From Paraburkholderia monticola (GTDB taxonomy: Bacteria; Pseudomonadota; Gammaproteobacteria; Burkholderiales; Burkholderiaceae), in assembly GCF_001580545.1 (NCBI RefSeq), contig NZ_LRBG01000037.1, positions 496,001 to 560,000 of the forward strand: DNA of 64,000 bases, given 5' to 3'. Position 1 is the stretch's first letter, and each line of letters opens with the position of its first letter. The notes beneath the pieces were generated by a model, which searched no databases, was not told the origin of the DNA, and saw nothing but the letters and a program-made list of their open reading frames with translations. Of the stretch, positions 26,669 through 35,820 are shown one piece after another. A program made the translations under genes and the position numbers.

Positions 26669-28378
26669 GTGGTGGACTGCGAAGTAGTCATCGTGGGCGG
26701 CGGCCCGGTTGGCCTGTTTCTGGCGGCAGAACTGGGGCAGCGAGGCATCAGTGTCGAGGTGTTCGATGCGAAACCTGGCACGAGTACCCATCCGGCTGCG
26801 AATGCCAACAGCGCGCGCACGATGGAGCATTTCCGCCGCATCGGCATCTCGGCTGCGGTCCGCTCGTTGGGGTTGCCGTGTGACTATGCGCCGGACGTTG
26901 CTTATTTCACCTCGATCGCCGGCCATGAACTGGCGCGCCTGAATCAACCGTCGTCGCAGGCGGCGGTTGAATGGGCCAAGGCGCACGCTTTCACCTGGGC
27001 CACGCCCGAGCCGCCGCATCGCTGTTCGCAGCTCTATGTCGAACCGGTGTTGCTCGAGGCGGCGCGCCGTCATGCAAACTGTCGCGTGCACTTCAGTTCA
27101 AAGGTGCTCGATTTCACGCAAAACGCCGAAGGGGTGACTGCGACTGTCGAGATGGATGCCATGGTGGATCGGGCTGCGCAAACGCGCACTGTCACGGCTC
27201 GCTATCTCATCGGTTGCGACGGGCCGCGCAGTTTCGTGCGCAAATCGTTGGGTCTGTCATACGCAGGCGTGGCGGGAGAGAAGCGCGAATTCATGGGCGG
27301 TCAGATGGACGCCGTCTACTTCTACGCACCGGACATCTACCGTGTGTGCCCGCATGCGCCCGCCTGGCAGTACTGGACCTTCGGCGCGAAGCAACGCGCG
27401 CTGGTCATCGCCGTCGATGGTGAAGGCCACTTCATCATGAATGTGCAGACACGCGAAGGCGAATCACTCGACGAAGCCGATGTGACGCAGCGTATCGCCG
27501 AGGCAATCGGCGCAGATATCCCATTTGAAGTGAAGAGCAGTTCGAGGTGGACGGCGGGCTTTGCGCTCGTGGCCGAGAAGTTTTCGGTTGGACGGGTATT
27601 TCTCGCGGGCGATTCGGCCCATCTTTTTACGCCGACTGGCGGACTCGGCTACAACACCGGCATCGAGGACGCGGCGAACCTCGCGTGGAAGCTCGAGGCT
27701 ATGGTCAAGGGCGTCGCCGGTGACGCACTCGGCGCGAGCTATGAAGCGGAGCGCCGGCCGGCGGCGTTGCGTAACACTTCGTTTGCCCGCGGCTTCGCCG
27801 ACAGTATCGGCAACGTGCATCTGCCCGCCGTCGCGCATGAAGCAGGTGCCTCCGGCGACGCGGCACGCGCCGCAGTCGGCGATTACCTGAAATTCCATGC
27901 GACCGCGGAGTTCGTGATTCCCGGTGTTCATCTCGGCACGCGCTATGAAACATCGCCGCTGCTGGTGGCTGAAGCAGGTGCGGCCACCCCCGACACGGCG
28001 AACCTCTACGTGCCATGCGCGCGTCCTGGCCATCGTGCGCCGCATGTGTGGCTCGCCGATGGCAGCTCTTTGTACGACCGTTTTGGCCCCGGCTTCACGC
28101 TGCTATGTATCGCTGAAGCGGACGTGGACATCGAAAGCCATGGCGCGGTCCGGAACGCGGCAGCGATGCTGCCTGGACTGACTGTCGTGCGGGTGGCCGA
28201 AGCCGCCGTGGCGGATCTTTACCAGGCGGCATTCGTGCTGATTCGACCGGACCAGCATGTGGCCTGGCGAGGCAGCGTGTTGGGCGACGAGTTCGTCGCT
28301 GCCGTGCTGCGTACGCTCGGGCATCGACCGGGAGAGACCGCCTTGTTGCCGACTCAGGCCTGCCCATCGGCCGCGTGA
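26669..28378 (+). CDS. FAD-dependent aromatic hydroxylase (FAD_binding_3 family)
   Basis: A 569-residue flavoprotein monooxygenase that should hydroxylate a phenolic compound with NAD(P)H and O2. The FAD motif GGGPVG is at 9-14, the DG motif CDGPRSFVRK near 189, the GD motif LAGDSAHLFTPTGGLGYNTG near 313, and the C-terminal 170 residues form the thioredoxin-like domain of the phenol hydroxylase/TfdB/MhpA group. The start is GTG 26669 behind AAGGAG. It is first in a same-strand series with transporter, porin, esterase and chemoreceptor. The exact substrate cannot be read from the sequence. Confidence 0.87.
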   Translation: MVDCEVVIVGGGPVGLFLAAELGQRGISVEVFDAKPGTSTHPAANANSARTMEHFRRIGISAAVRSLGLPCDYAPDVAYFTSIAGHELARLNQPSSQAAVEWAKAHAFTWATPEPPHRCSQLYVEPVLLEAARRHANCRVHFSSKVLDFTQNAEGVTATVEMDAMVDRAAQTRTVTARYLIGCDGPRSFVRKSLGLSYAGVAGEKREFMGGQMDAVYFYAPDIYRVCPHAPAWQYWTFGAKQRALVIAVDGEGHFIMNVQTREGESLDEADVTQRIAEAIGADIPFEVKSSSRWTAGFALVAEKFSVGRVFLAGDSAHLFTPTGGLGYNTGIEDAANLAWKLEAMVKGVAGDALGASYEAERRPAALRNTSFARGFADSIGNVHLPAVAHEAGASGDAARAAVGDYLKFHATAEFVIPGVHLGTRYETSPLLVAEAGAATPDTANLYVPCARPGHRAPHVWLADGSSLYDRFGPGFTLLCIAEADVDIESHGAVRNAAAMLPGLTVVRVAEAAVADLYQAAFVLIRPDQHVAWRGSVLGDEFVAAVLRTLGHRPGETALLPTQACPSAA

Positions 28379-28498
28379 AAAACGCTTGCAAACACAGGCT
28401 CATCGCGATGCATGGCGACCGGATCACGGACAGGCCCTGCGCAAAAAAAGATGGAAACAGTTTCGCAATGAAGCGAACGGAACCCTTGGAGACAGGTT

Positions 28499-29839
28499 AT
28501 GCACGCGCAAGCAGTTACGTCACATAGCGTTATGGACGACAAAAAAACGTCCTCGCTACAAATCCTCACGCTGTTTCTCTGCTTTCTGGTCGTCGCAGCC
28601 GATGGCTTCGACGTGGCCTCGGTGGGATACGTCGCGCCTTTGCTGAAGAGAGCGTGGGCGCTCAGTCCCGCGCAACTCGGGCCGATCTTCGGCGCCGGGC
28701 TCTTCGGGCTCACGGTCGGCAGTTTCCTGTTTGGGCCGCTGGCCGACCGCATCGGCCGCAAACGCGTCATCGCGATTTCGCTGGTGCTGTTCGGCATGGG
28801 TAGTTTCGCGTGCGCCTATGCGCCATCGCCCCTCTGGCTGGTCGTGCTGCGCTTCGCAACAGGCGCCGGCCTGGGCGGCGCAATGCCAAACGCGATAACA
28901 CTGTCGTCGGAATTCAGCCCCACGCGCAGTCGGGCACTGATGGTCACGCTCATGTTCTGTGGCTTCACGTTAGGCCTGGCGTTCGGTGGAGCAGTTGCCG
29001 CCTTGCTCATCCCGCTCTTCGGCTGGCAGGGCGTATTCGTGTTCGGCGGCGTCTTCCCACTGGTGCTCACCCCCATCGTCTGGATCTGGATGCCGGAATC
29101 GTTGCGTTTCATGGCAGGCAAGCCGCGTTATGAACAGGAAGCCCGGCAAGTCATGAAACGTCTGACGGGCGATGCCAACACGAATGTCGAACAGATCGTG
29201 CCCGCAGAGGCGAAGGCGAGCGGAGCCGCCGAGACGGCAGTCGGTACGTTGTTCAACCGGCGCTACCGTGCAGGCACGCTGCTCCTGTGGCTCGCATTCT
29301 TCTGCACGCTCTGGGTGTACTACCAGGTCAGTAGCTGGTTGCCGACGGTGATCACCAGCGCAGGCATCGATGCCTCTCACGCTGCACGTGTCGGCGCGAT
29401 GCTGCCGCTTGGCGGCACGATCGGTTCGCTGATCAATGCCCGGCTGATGGACAGGCTCAATCCGTTCTTCGTGCTCGCCGGTTCCTACGCGATCGCGGCG
29501 GTGTCCACTGCGCTGATCGGCCTTTCGATCAACGAACCGATGTGGGTGTTCGTATCGGTGTTCATGGCGGGATTCGGCCTGTCCGGCGCACAGACCGCGG
29601 CGAACGTACTGGTCGCCGGTTTCTACACGACCGCGGCGCGTGCCACGGGCGTGAGCTGGGCGCTCGGCGTGGGGCGTATCGGCTCGATCATCGGCTCGAT
29701 GACGGGCGGGATTCTTCTGGCCGCCTTCCATAGCGTCGCGACTGCCTTCCTGCTGTTCGCTGCCCCGATGGTCATCGCCGGTGTCGCGATGCTCGCGAAC
29801 GGCTGGCTCTATCGCGGCAGGAGCAGCACTGAAGCATGA
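28499..29839 (+). CDS. MFS transporter, aromatic acid:H+ symporter (AAHS) family
   Basis: A 446-residue transporter with 12 helices and the AAHS marks AADGFDVASVGYVAPLL (about 34-50) and GPLADRIGRKRVI (loop 2-3). Relatives (PcaK, BenK, MhpT, GalP-type) import hydroxybenzoates and similar acids. The ATG at 28499 follows GGAGAC. It lies 120 bp after the hydroxylase and 95 bp before the porin, so it probably imports the substrate of the pathway. Confidence 0.89.
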   Translation: MHAQAVTSHSVMDDKKTSSLQILTLFLCFLVVAADGFDVASVGYVAPLLKRAWALSPAQLGPIFGAGLFGLTVGSFLFGPLADRIGRKRVIAISLVLFGMGSFACAYAPSPLWLVVLRFATGAGLGGAMPNAITLSSEFSPTRSRALMVTLMFCGFTLGLAFGGAVAALLIPLFGWQGVFVFGGVFPLVLTPIVWIWMPESLRFMAGKPRYEQEARQVMKRLTGDANTNVEQIVPAEAKASGAAETAVGTLFNRRYRAGTLLLWLAFFCTLWVYYQVSSWLPTVITSAGIDASHAARVGAMLPLGGTIGSLINARLMDRLNPFFVLAGSYAIAAVSTALIGLSINEPMWVFVSVFMAGFGLSGAQTAANVLVAGFYTTAARATGVSWALGVGRIGSIIGSMTGGILLAAFHSVATAFLLFAAPMVIAGVAMLANGWLYRGRSSTEA

Positions 29840-29934
29840 GCAACGAGGCGTAAGCAGGAAAGCATGACGACGACCGGCGCGATCCACGGCGCCATGGACT
29901 GAAAAAATTAGAACATCACATAGGGTTTGGAGAC

Positions 29935-31071
29935 ATGAAACATAAAGCCATTGCGGCGGCCGCCGCCTTTGTCCTTTGCGGCTCGGCCTACGCGCAGAGC
30001 AGCGTCACGCTGTACGGGATTCTCGATACCGGCATCGAACTTGTTACGCACGCGGATGCAGCGGGGGACAAGGTTGTACGTATGCCCGGCATCACCGGTT
30101 CGATGCCGTCGCGTTGGGGCCTGCGCGGCAAGGAGGATCTCGGTGGTGGCCTGGCAGCGGTATTTACGCTTGAAAACGGTTTTAACGTTCGCGCGGGCGA
30201 CACGAACCAGGGTGGCCGGCTGTTCGGACGGCAGGCGTGGGTGGGCCTGTCAAATCAGTACGGTGCGTTGACCTTCGGGCGCCAGTACACGATGTCGTTC
30301 TGGGCGCTCAGCGACTCGGACATCCTCGGGCCGGACATCTACGGCGGGATCGGCTCGCTCGATGCGTATATTCCCAACGCACGCAGCGACAACACCGTCA
30401 CCTACAAAGGAACGTTCGGCGGCGTGACGGCCGGCGCGACTTATTCGTTCGGACGCGACTCGGCCGGCACGGGCAATTCCCCGGGGCAAGGTACCTGCGC
30501 GGGCTCGATTCCAGGCAACGCGCAGGCGTGCCGCCAATGGTCGGTCATGCTGCGCTATGACGCCAGCGCGTTCGGCGTGGCGGCCTCGTATGACGAACAG
30601 CGCGGCGGCCCAGGAGCTGCGGCCAACTTCTTCAACGGCGTTGCGCCGATCGCCCTGACCAGTAGCGGCGACAAGGACGCCCGCACGCAACTGAACGGCT
30701 ACTTCAAGCTGGGACAACTCAAAGTAGGCGGCGGCTGGTTGGGCCGCTGGGTGGACACGGCGGCGGCTGCGCTGCCGAACGTGCGGAGCAACATCTATTA
30801 CCTCACGGCGTCGTACTACGTGACACCGGCGATTGTCTTCGACGGCGGCGTCTATCGCACCATCGATCAACAGCAAGACACGCGCGCCACGCTGGCCGCG
30901 TTGCGCGGCACCTATCTGCTGTCGAAGAGCACCAGCGTCTATCTGCAGAGCGGCTACCTGTTCAACAGCGCGAAGGCACGCTACACGCTCAGTCAGGGCG
31001 GACCCGGGACGACGCCGGCCGCGGGCATCGGGCAACTGGGCGTGATGGCCGGAATCCGGCATTCGTTCTGA
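29935..31071 (+). CDS. Outer-membrane porin, Omp32/OmpC-type of Burkholderiales
   Basis: A 378-residue trimeric-type porin with a signal peptide (MKHKAIAAAAAFVLCGSAYA) and the family start QSSVTLYGILDTGIELVT. GRQAWVGLSNQYGALTFGRQ and the terminal MAGIRHSF with a final Phe are typical of 16-strand porins. It probably brings the aromatic substrate or its hydrolysis product across the outer membrane. GGAGAC precedes the ATG. It lies between the AAHS transporter and the esterase. Confidence 0.9.
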   Translation: MKHKAIAAAAAFVLCGSAYAQSSVTLYGILDTGIELVTHADAAGDKVVRMPGITGSMPSRWGLRGKEDLGGGLAAVFTLENGFNVRAGDTNQGGRLFGRQAWVGLSNQYGALTFGRQYTMSFWALSDSDILGPDIYGGIGSLDAYIPNARSDNTVTYKGTFGGVTAGATYSFGRDSAGTGNSPGQGTCAGSIPGNAQACRQWSVMLRYDASAFGVAASYDEQRGGPGAAANFFNGVAPIALTSSGDKDARTQLNGYFKLGQLKVGGGWLGRWVDTAAAALPNVRSNIYYLTASYYVTPAIVFDGGVYRTIDQQQDTRATLAALRGTYLLSKSTSVYLQSGYLFNSAKARYTLSQGGPGTTPAAGIGQLGVMAGIRHSF

Positions 31072-31180
31072 GCGCACCCGTCGACGCGCGACCGCGTTGG
31101 GGCGCTCGCGCGCTATCGCCTGACTACAGCTTTTTTCGCGGTTCTCGCCCATTGGTGCGAACCTCCCGAGGAGACATCAC

Positions 31181-32776
31181 GTGGTAAAAAACAAAACGCT
31201 TTACACGGGGGCACTGTTGGCCGGTGCGATCGGCATGCTGAGCGCTTGCGGCGGCGGCAATGACACACTGTCGCCCAGTCCCGATCTGACGACGAATCAG
31301 GCATTGGTGCAGTCTGGCGTGCTGAGCGGCAATCCGCCCGACGCGTCCGGCATCATCAGCTTCCGAGGTATTCCGTATGCGGTGGCTCCAGTCGGCGAGT
31401 TGCGTTGGAAAGCGCCGCAGACTGCAGCGCATTGGAGCGGCACCCGCGCGGCCACGCAATATGGAAATACATGCTGGCAGGGCACGGCTTTCGGGCCGGT
31501 CGACAACAGCCACGCTAGTGAAGATTGCCTGTTCCTGAACGTGTGGACGGGGGCCAAAACTTCGGTCGAGCGGCGGCCGGTCATGGTCTGGATTCATGGC
31601 GGCGGATTCCAGTTCGGAACCTCTGGCGATCCGCGCTGGGAAGGCGCCAACCTGGCGAAGAAAGGTGTCGTGGTGGTCACACTGAATTATCGGCTCGGCG
31701 TGTTCGGCTTTCTTGCACGTGCAGACCTCGACGCGGAAGCCGGCGCGAGTTCGTCAGGCATGTACGGACTCCTCGATCAGATTGCGGCGCTGCAATGGGT
31801 CAAAAACAACATTGCGGCGTTCGGCGGCGACCCCGGCAACGTCACCGTGTTCGGCGAATCGGCCGGCGCCCACGCAATCGGCATGCTGCTTTCGTCGCCG
31901 CTGGCCAAAGGATTGTTCACGAAAGCCATCACCGAAAGCGGCGCGTTTTGGGAAACCCCGAAGGGCGTGATGGTGTCGCACGTCGCTGCGACGCAAACTG
32001 GCGCGCATCTCGGCGCCGCGTCCGGGGCGTCCACGCTCGCCGCGCTGCGCAATCTGCCTGCCTCGCAATTGATGGCCGATCCGACCGAACCGGCGTACAG
32101 CCCCAGCGTCGACGGTTACGTATTGCCGGCGGATCCCGCGTCGCGCTTCGCTGCGGGTCTGCAGAACGATGTGCCTTTACTCGAAGGCCAGAACGCCGAC
32201 GAAGGGACGATCTTCGCCGCGACCGCCGGCATACCGGCCGACACGAAGGAACATTTCGTTGCCGCCGCGACCTCGGCGTTCGGTGCGAACAATATCAACA
32301 CGTTCCTGCAGTTTTACCCGGCCACGACGGATGTGCAGGCACAACAGTCCGAAGTCACGCTCGCGGGGGATCTGATCATCGCTTCGCAAACGTGGGAGAT
32401 GGCGAACCTGCAGAAGAAGACCGGCAAGTCGCCGGTCTATTCCTATTACTTCAGCCAGACGTCGCCCTACAACCCACTGCCGATTCACGTATCCGAAGTG
32501 CCCTACGTCTTCCAGAATCTGGTGGCGAACGGACACGGCGCGCCAAATGCGAGTGACTTTGCCGTTGCGGATGCAATGTCGTCGTACTGGACGAATTTTG
32601 CAAAGACCGGCAATCCGAACGGCAGCGGTTTGCCAAACTGGCCCGCCTATACCGGAGCCGGCGGTCAGGTCATGGGACTGGCGACTCCACTTCAGCCGCA
32701 GCCCGAAACGACGACGGCGCGCTTCCAGTTCCTGAACAGCTTCAGGAGCCCGGGCAGTCTTGGGTTCTCTTTCTAG
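31181..32776 (+). CDS. Type B carboxylesterase, predicted lipoprotein
   Basis: A 531-residue alpha/beta-hydrolase. Residues 1-23 are a lipoprotein signal ending in the lipobox LSAC (C23), so the enzyme is anchored in the outer membrane or periplasm. The oxyanion motif HGGGFQFG is at 139-146, the nucleophile is S227 in GESAGAH, and EDCLFLNVW at 114-122 is a type B signature. It likely cleaves an ester of an aromatic acid outside the cytoplasm before uptake through the porin and AAHS transporter. The start is GTG 31181 behind GAGGAGA. The substrate is inferred from context. Confidence 0.88.
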   Translation: MVKNKTLYTGALLAGAIGMLSACGGGNDTLSPSPDLTTNQALVQSGVLSGNPPDASGIISFRGIPYAVAPVGELRWKAPQTAAHWSGTRAATQYGNTCWQGTAFGPVDNSHASEDCLFLNVWTGAKTSVERRPVMVWIHGGGFQFGTSGDPRWEGANLAKKGVVVVTLNYRLGVFGFLARADLDAEAGASSSGMYGLLDQIAALQWVKNNIAAFGGDPGNVTVFGESAGAHAIGMLLSSPLAKGLFTKAITESGAFWETPKGVMVSHVAATQTGAHLGAASGASTLAALRNLPASQLMADPTEPAYSPSVDGYVLPADPASRFAAGLQNDVPLLEGQNADEGTIFAATAGIPADTKEHFVAAATSAFGANNINTFLQFYPATTDVQAQQSEVTLAGDLIIASQTWEMANLQKKTGKSPVYSYYFSQTSPYNPLPIHVSEVPYVFQNLVANGHGAPNASDFAVADAMSSYWTNFAKTGNPNGSGLPNWPAYTGAGGQVMGLATPLQPQPETTTARFQFLNSFRSPGSLGFSF

Positions 32777-32840
32777 TTTGAGCAGAGGTGGCGCGTATCG
32801 AGGCGTCCTGAGCGAGTCGATGCGCGCCCATGGAGACAGC

Positions 32841-33989
32841 ATGCGTAAATTCGTTCCGACCATCCGGCTCCGGCTGGCACTGGCCTTCGGTGTTCCCGTG
32901 CTCCTGACGCTCGCCTCGAGCTTCATTGCAAACAGGACGATTGTCTGGCAGGTGCGTGCCGCCGACTCTGACTCATCGGCCGCGACGTGGCTCCTCGCGA
33001 TCGCGGCCGTGACGGTGGCGATGCTGACGTACAGCTACTTTCATCTCTACAGGGTGGTATGTGACGGTCTTGGCCGGCAGACACGCTCATTCCAGTATCT
33101 GGCCGAAACGCTCGACCTGTCACGGCGCTCGTCGGCGCGACGCATGGATGAGTTCGGGCGCGGCGCGGTCTGGTTCGATCGCTTCATGCGTCGGGTCGAG
33201 GATACAGTGCTCGCCGTGCTGGCATCGACGGAATCCGTGAGTGCGGCTACCCGGCAGATCGCCGCAGGCAACATGGATCTGTCTTCGCGAACCGAGGAGC
33301 AGGCCGCGTCTCTTGAGCAGACCGTCGCGAGCATGGCGGAGTTGACAGGGACTGTCGCACAGAACACCGACAGCGCCCGCGAAGCCGATGGTCTGGCGAC
33401 ACGTGCGTCTAGCCTGGCGGATCGCGGCAACGAGGCGGTGCAGGCGTTGGTTGCCACCATCGCCAGAATCGAGACGGAGTCGCGCAGAATCTCCGACATC
33501 ACGTCCCTCATCGAAGGTATCGCTTTTCAGACCAATATCCTCGCGCTCAACGCCGCCGTGGAGGCGGCCCGCGCCGGCGATCAGGGGCGTGGCTTCGCAG
33601 TCGTTGCAGGCGAAGTTCGCGTGCTGGCGCAGCGGTCTTCGTCTGCGGCCAAGGAGATCAAAACGCTGATCGAAGCCTCGGCCGCGATGGTGCGGGACGG
33701 CTCGTCGCAGGCAGAGAAGGCGGGCGCTGCCATCGAACAGGTCAAGCATGCGATCGTAGAGGTCTCCACGGTCGTTGCAGAAATTTCCTTGGCGTCCGCG
33801 CGGCAAAGTCAGGGAATTCTTCAGGTTGCCGGCGTCGTCGCGCAGATGGACCAGGTAACGCAGCAGAATGCCGCGCTGGTCGAGCAGGCAGGGGCCGCCG
33901 CGCACTCCCTCGACGAGCAGATTGCCCATGTGCGCGGCGTACTGGCAGCGTTCAGGGTGTCGGACAGAAGTCTGGCGAGTGCGGCATGA
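32841..33989 (+). CDS. Methyl-accepting chemotaxis protein with very small periplasmic loop
   Basis: A 382-residue chemoreceptor. Helix 1 is about residues 10-30 and helix 2 about 50-70, leaving only about 19 periplasmic residues, so there is no standard ligand-binding domain. The cytoplasmic hairpin tip FQTNILALNAAVEAARAG lies at 229-246 with the flanking GRGFAVVAGEVRVLAQRSS. The HAMP region between 70 and 125 is poorly conserved. The ATG at 32841 follows GGAGAC. It ends the catabolic series after the esterase. It may sense through a partner, the membrane or the cytoplasm. Confidence 0.86.
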   Translation: MRKFVPTIRLRLALAFGVPVLLTLASSFIANRTIVWQVRAADSDSSAATWLLAIAAVTVAMLTYSYFHLYRVVCDGLGRQTRSFQYLAETLDLSRRSSARRMDEFGRGAVWFDRFMRRVEDTVLAVLASTESVSAATRQIAAGNMDLSSRTEEQAASLEQTVASMAELTGTVAQNTDSAREADGLATRASSLADRGNEAVQALVATIARIETESRRISDITSLIEGIAFQTNILALNAAVEAARAGDQGRGFAVVAGEVRVLAQRSSSAAKEIKTLIEASAAMVRDGSSQAEKAGAAIEQVKHAIVEVSTVVAEISLASARQSQGILQVAGVVAQMDQVTQQNAALVEQAGAAAHSLDEQIAHVRGVLAAFRVSDRSLASAA

Positions 33990-34092
33990 GTTTAAATGTC
34001 CTTGCAGCCTCGAAGCGGACAGGCGCTGTCACGCATCGCTCAGGCAATCGGATCATCGAGCGCTCGACGATGATCTCGTCGTCCATTGCCGT

Positions 34093-35001
34093 TTAGTCGT
34101 CGGCCCGGCGGTGTTTATCGCGTTGGCGGGCTAACGTCAGAAAGGCGCGCACTGCCCCAGAGCTTTCATCCACGCGACTGATCCTCATGAGGTCCATCGA
34201 TAGTCCGGGCAGATCAAGAGGCTTGTAGACCACGCCCGGCAGCGCTATCTGCGCAATCGGTGCGGGCACGAGGGCAAGGCCGAGCCCTGACGCCACGAGG
34301 GCCAGTACGCTCAGCGTGTTGGCAGCTTGATAAGTTACCTTCGGCGGGCTGTCGAGCACCTGGCGTAACGCATGGACGAGGCTTTCGTCAGCGTCCTGGG
34401 CGGCGTAGACAATCAGGGGGGCAGTAGTCAACATTCGGGCAGTCAGGCGTTTCTTGCTGGCCAGTTCATGATCGCTCGGCAGCGCGACCAGGATTCGCCA
34501 GGCACCGATTGACTCGTAGACCAGTCGGTCATCACATGCAATGCCTGGATCGGGTGTGTAGCCGATATCCAATTGACCCGCGACGACGGCGTTCGCCTGC
34601 AATTGGGGAGCCAGTTCCCGCACGATCAGATCGGCGTCCGGATACGTGCGATGGAACTCGCGCAAATCGTTGATCAGTTTGCCGCTGAAAACCGCGTTGC
34701 CCGCGAAGCCCACCCTGACGTTGCCAGTCTCACCACGTATCGACCGCTGTACGGTGAGACGGGTGTGCTCCGCCTGGTCCAGCGTGCGACGCGCTTCTTC
34801 GCGCAGCAGCATGCCTGCTTCCGTGAGTTCAACCCGGCGGCTGGTGCGCAGGAACAGCGGCCCTCCCAGCTCTTCTTCCAACGCGCGTATTTGCATGCTC
34901 AACGCGGGCTGGACGATGTTCAGGCGGCGGGCGGCGCGCCCGAAATGGCCCTCTTCAGCGACCGCTAGAAAGTAGCGCAAGTGGCGTAAATCCATCGTCA
35001 A
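34093..35001 (-). CDS. LysR-family regulator, CatR/BenM-like
   Basis: A 302-residue LysR protein with HTH EEGHFGRAARRLNIVQPALS (about 16-35), followed by MQIRALEEELGGPLFLRTSR and an effector domain starting VRVGFAGNAVFSGKLINDLR. This subgroup often regulates aromatic catabolism. It is divergent from the SnoaL-like gene at 35128 and probably controls it or the leftward hydroxylase operon. The effector is unknown. MDLRH two codons later is an equal start choice. Confidence 0.88.
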   Translation of the reverse strand: MTMDLRHLRYFLAVAEEGHFGRAARRLNIVQPALSMQIRALEEELGGPLFLRTSRRVELTEAGMLLREEARRTLDQAEHTRLTVQRSIRGETGNVRVGFAGNAVFSGKLINDLREFHRTYPDADLIVRELAPQLQANAVVAGQLDIGYTPDPGIACDDRLVYESIGAWRILVALPSDHELASKKRLTARMLTTAPLIVYAAQDADESLVHALRQVLDSPPKVTYQAANTLSVLALVASGLGLALVPAPIAQIALPGVVYKPLDLPGLSMDLMRISRVDESSGAVRAFLTLARQRDKHRRADD

Positions 35002-35127
35002 CCTCGGCCATCAGTTTTTGTGATCAATCGTTCACTTCAATCTATTTGATTAAAGACACATTGTGGACGATTCTTGACGCCATGCGCATGCCTTGCGCTC
35101 TAACAATGAATGGAAGGAAAACTCATC

Positions 35128-35703
35128 ATGCAATCACTTGTTGAAGACCGTATTCAGATTACCGACTTGATCACAGGCTGGATGCACCGCGACCTGGGTG
35201 AATGGGATCAGCTGCGCGGCTTGTTTCATCCCGACGGCGTCATCGAGGTGACATGGTTCGAAGGGCCGTTTGCCGATTTCGTCGCGGGATCCATCAAGAT
35301 GGGCGCGTCGGATCTCAGAACCAAGCATCTGATTGGCACGCCTGTGGTGAACTTCAATGGCAGCAGGGCGATCGTGGAAACGAACGCGGTGATCGTCGCT
35401 GACAATGTTCGGTTGGATCTGGGTTGCGAGACACACAACCGGTTCTACGATCTGGTGGAAAAGCGCAATGGCGTGTGGAAACTGGTCAAACGGCAAAGCA
35501 TTTATGACATGGGGGCGTTTACTTTTCCTCGCGGTCCGGTTGAGATCGACCGGGACGTGGTAGCGAAATATCCGCGGGAATACGCTGCATTGGCGTACCT
35601 GCTCGAAAAAGGCGGCTTTCCCGTCGAGCGTGTATTCGCGACTCGAGGCAGTGAACTGGAGCGCAAAATGAAAGCGGACGGGCAGCACTGGCTTGCCGCG
35701 TGA
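35128..35703 (+). CDS. SnoaL/NTF2-like domain protein
   Basis: A 191-residue protein with the cone-like NTF2 fold: EDRIQITDLITGWMHRDLGE at the start, LRGLFHPDGVIEVTWF, TKHLIGTPVVNFNGSRAIVE and YDLVEKRNGVWKLVKRQSIY. Relatives include ring-hydroxylating dioxygenase beta-like and dehydratase-like enzymes in catabolic clusters. The ATG at 35128 follows GGAAGGA; a start at 35110 is less well placed. It is flanked by the LysR gene (divergent) and the hydroxylase gene (convergent), so a role in the same aromatic pathway is likely but not defined. Confidence 0.8.
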   Translation: MQSLVEDRIQITDLITGWMHRDLGEWDQLRGLFHPDGVIEVTWFEGPFADFVAGSIKMGASDLRTKHLIGTPVVNFNGSRAIVETNAVIVADNVRLDLGCETHNRFYDLVEKRNGVWKLVKRQSIYDMGAFTFPRGPVEIDRDVVAKYPREYAALAYLLEKGGFPVERVFATRGSELERKMKADGQHWLAA

Positions 35704-35820
35704 CAGCCTGGTTTCACTGACGGGCGCGTGTCGCTTTCTGGGCGAGGGCCGCCGTGCAAGTGGCTCGAGCGACAGCGGTTGGGCCGTCGCTCGTGGTCTG
35801 CGCAATGACCTTGGGTCGCG

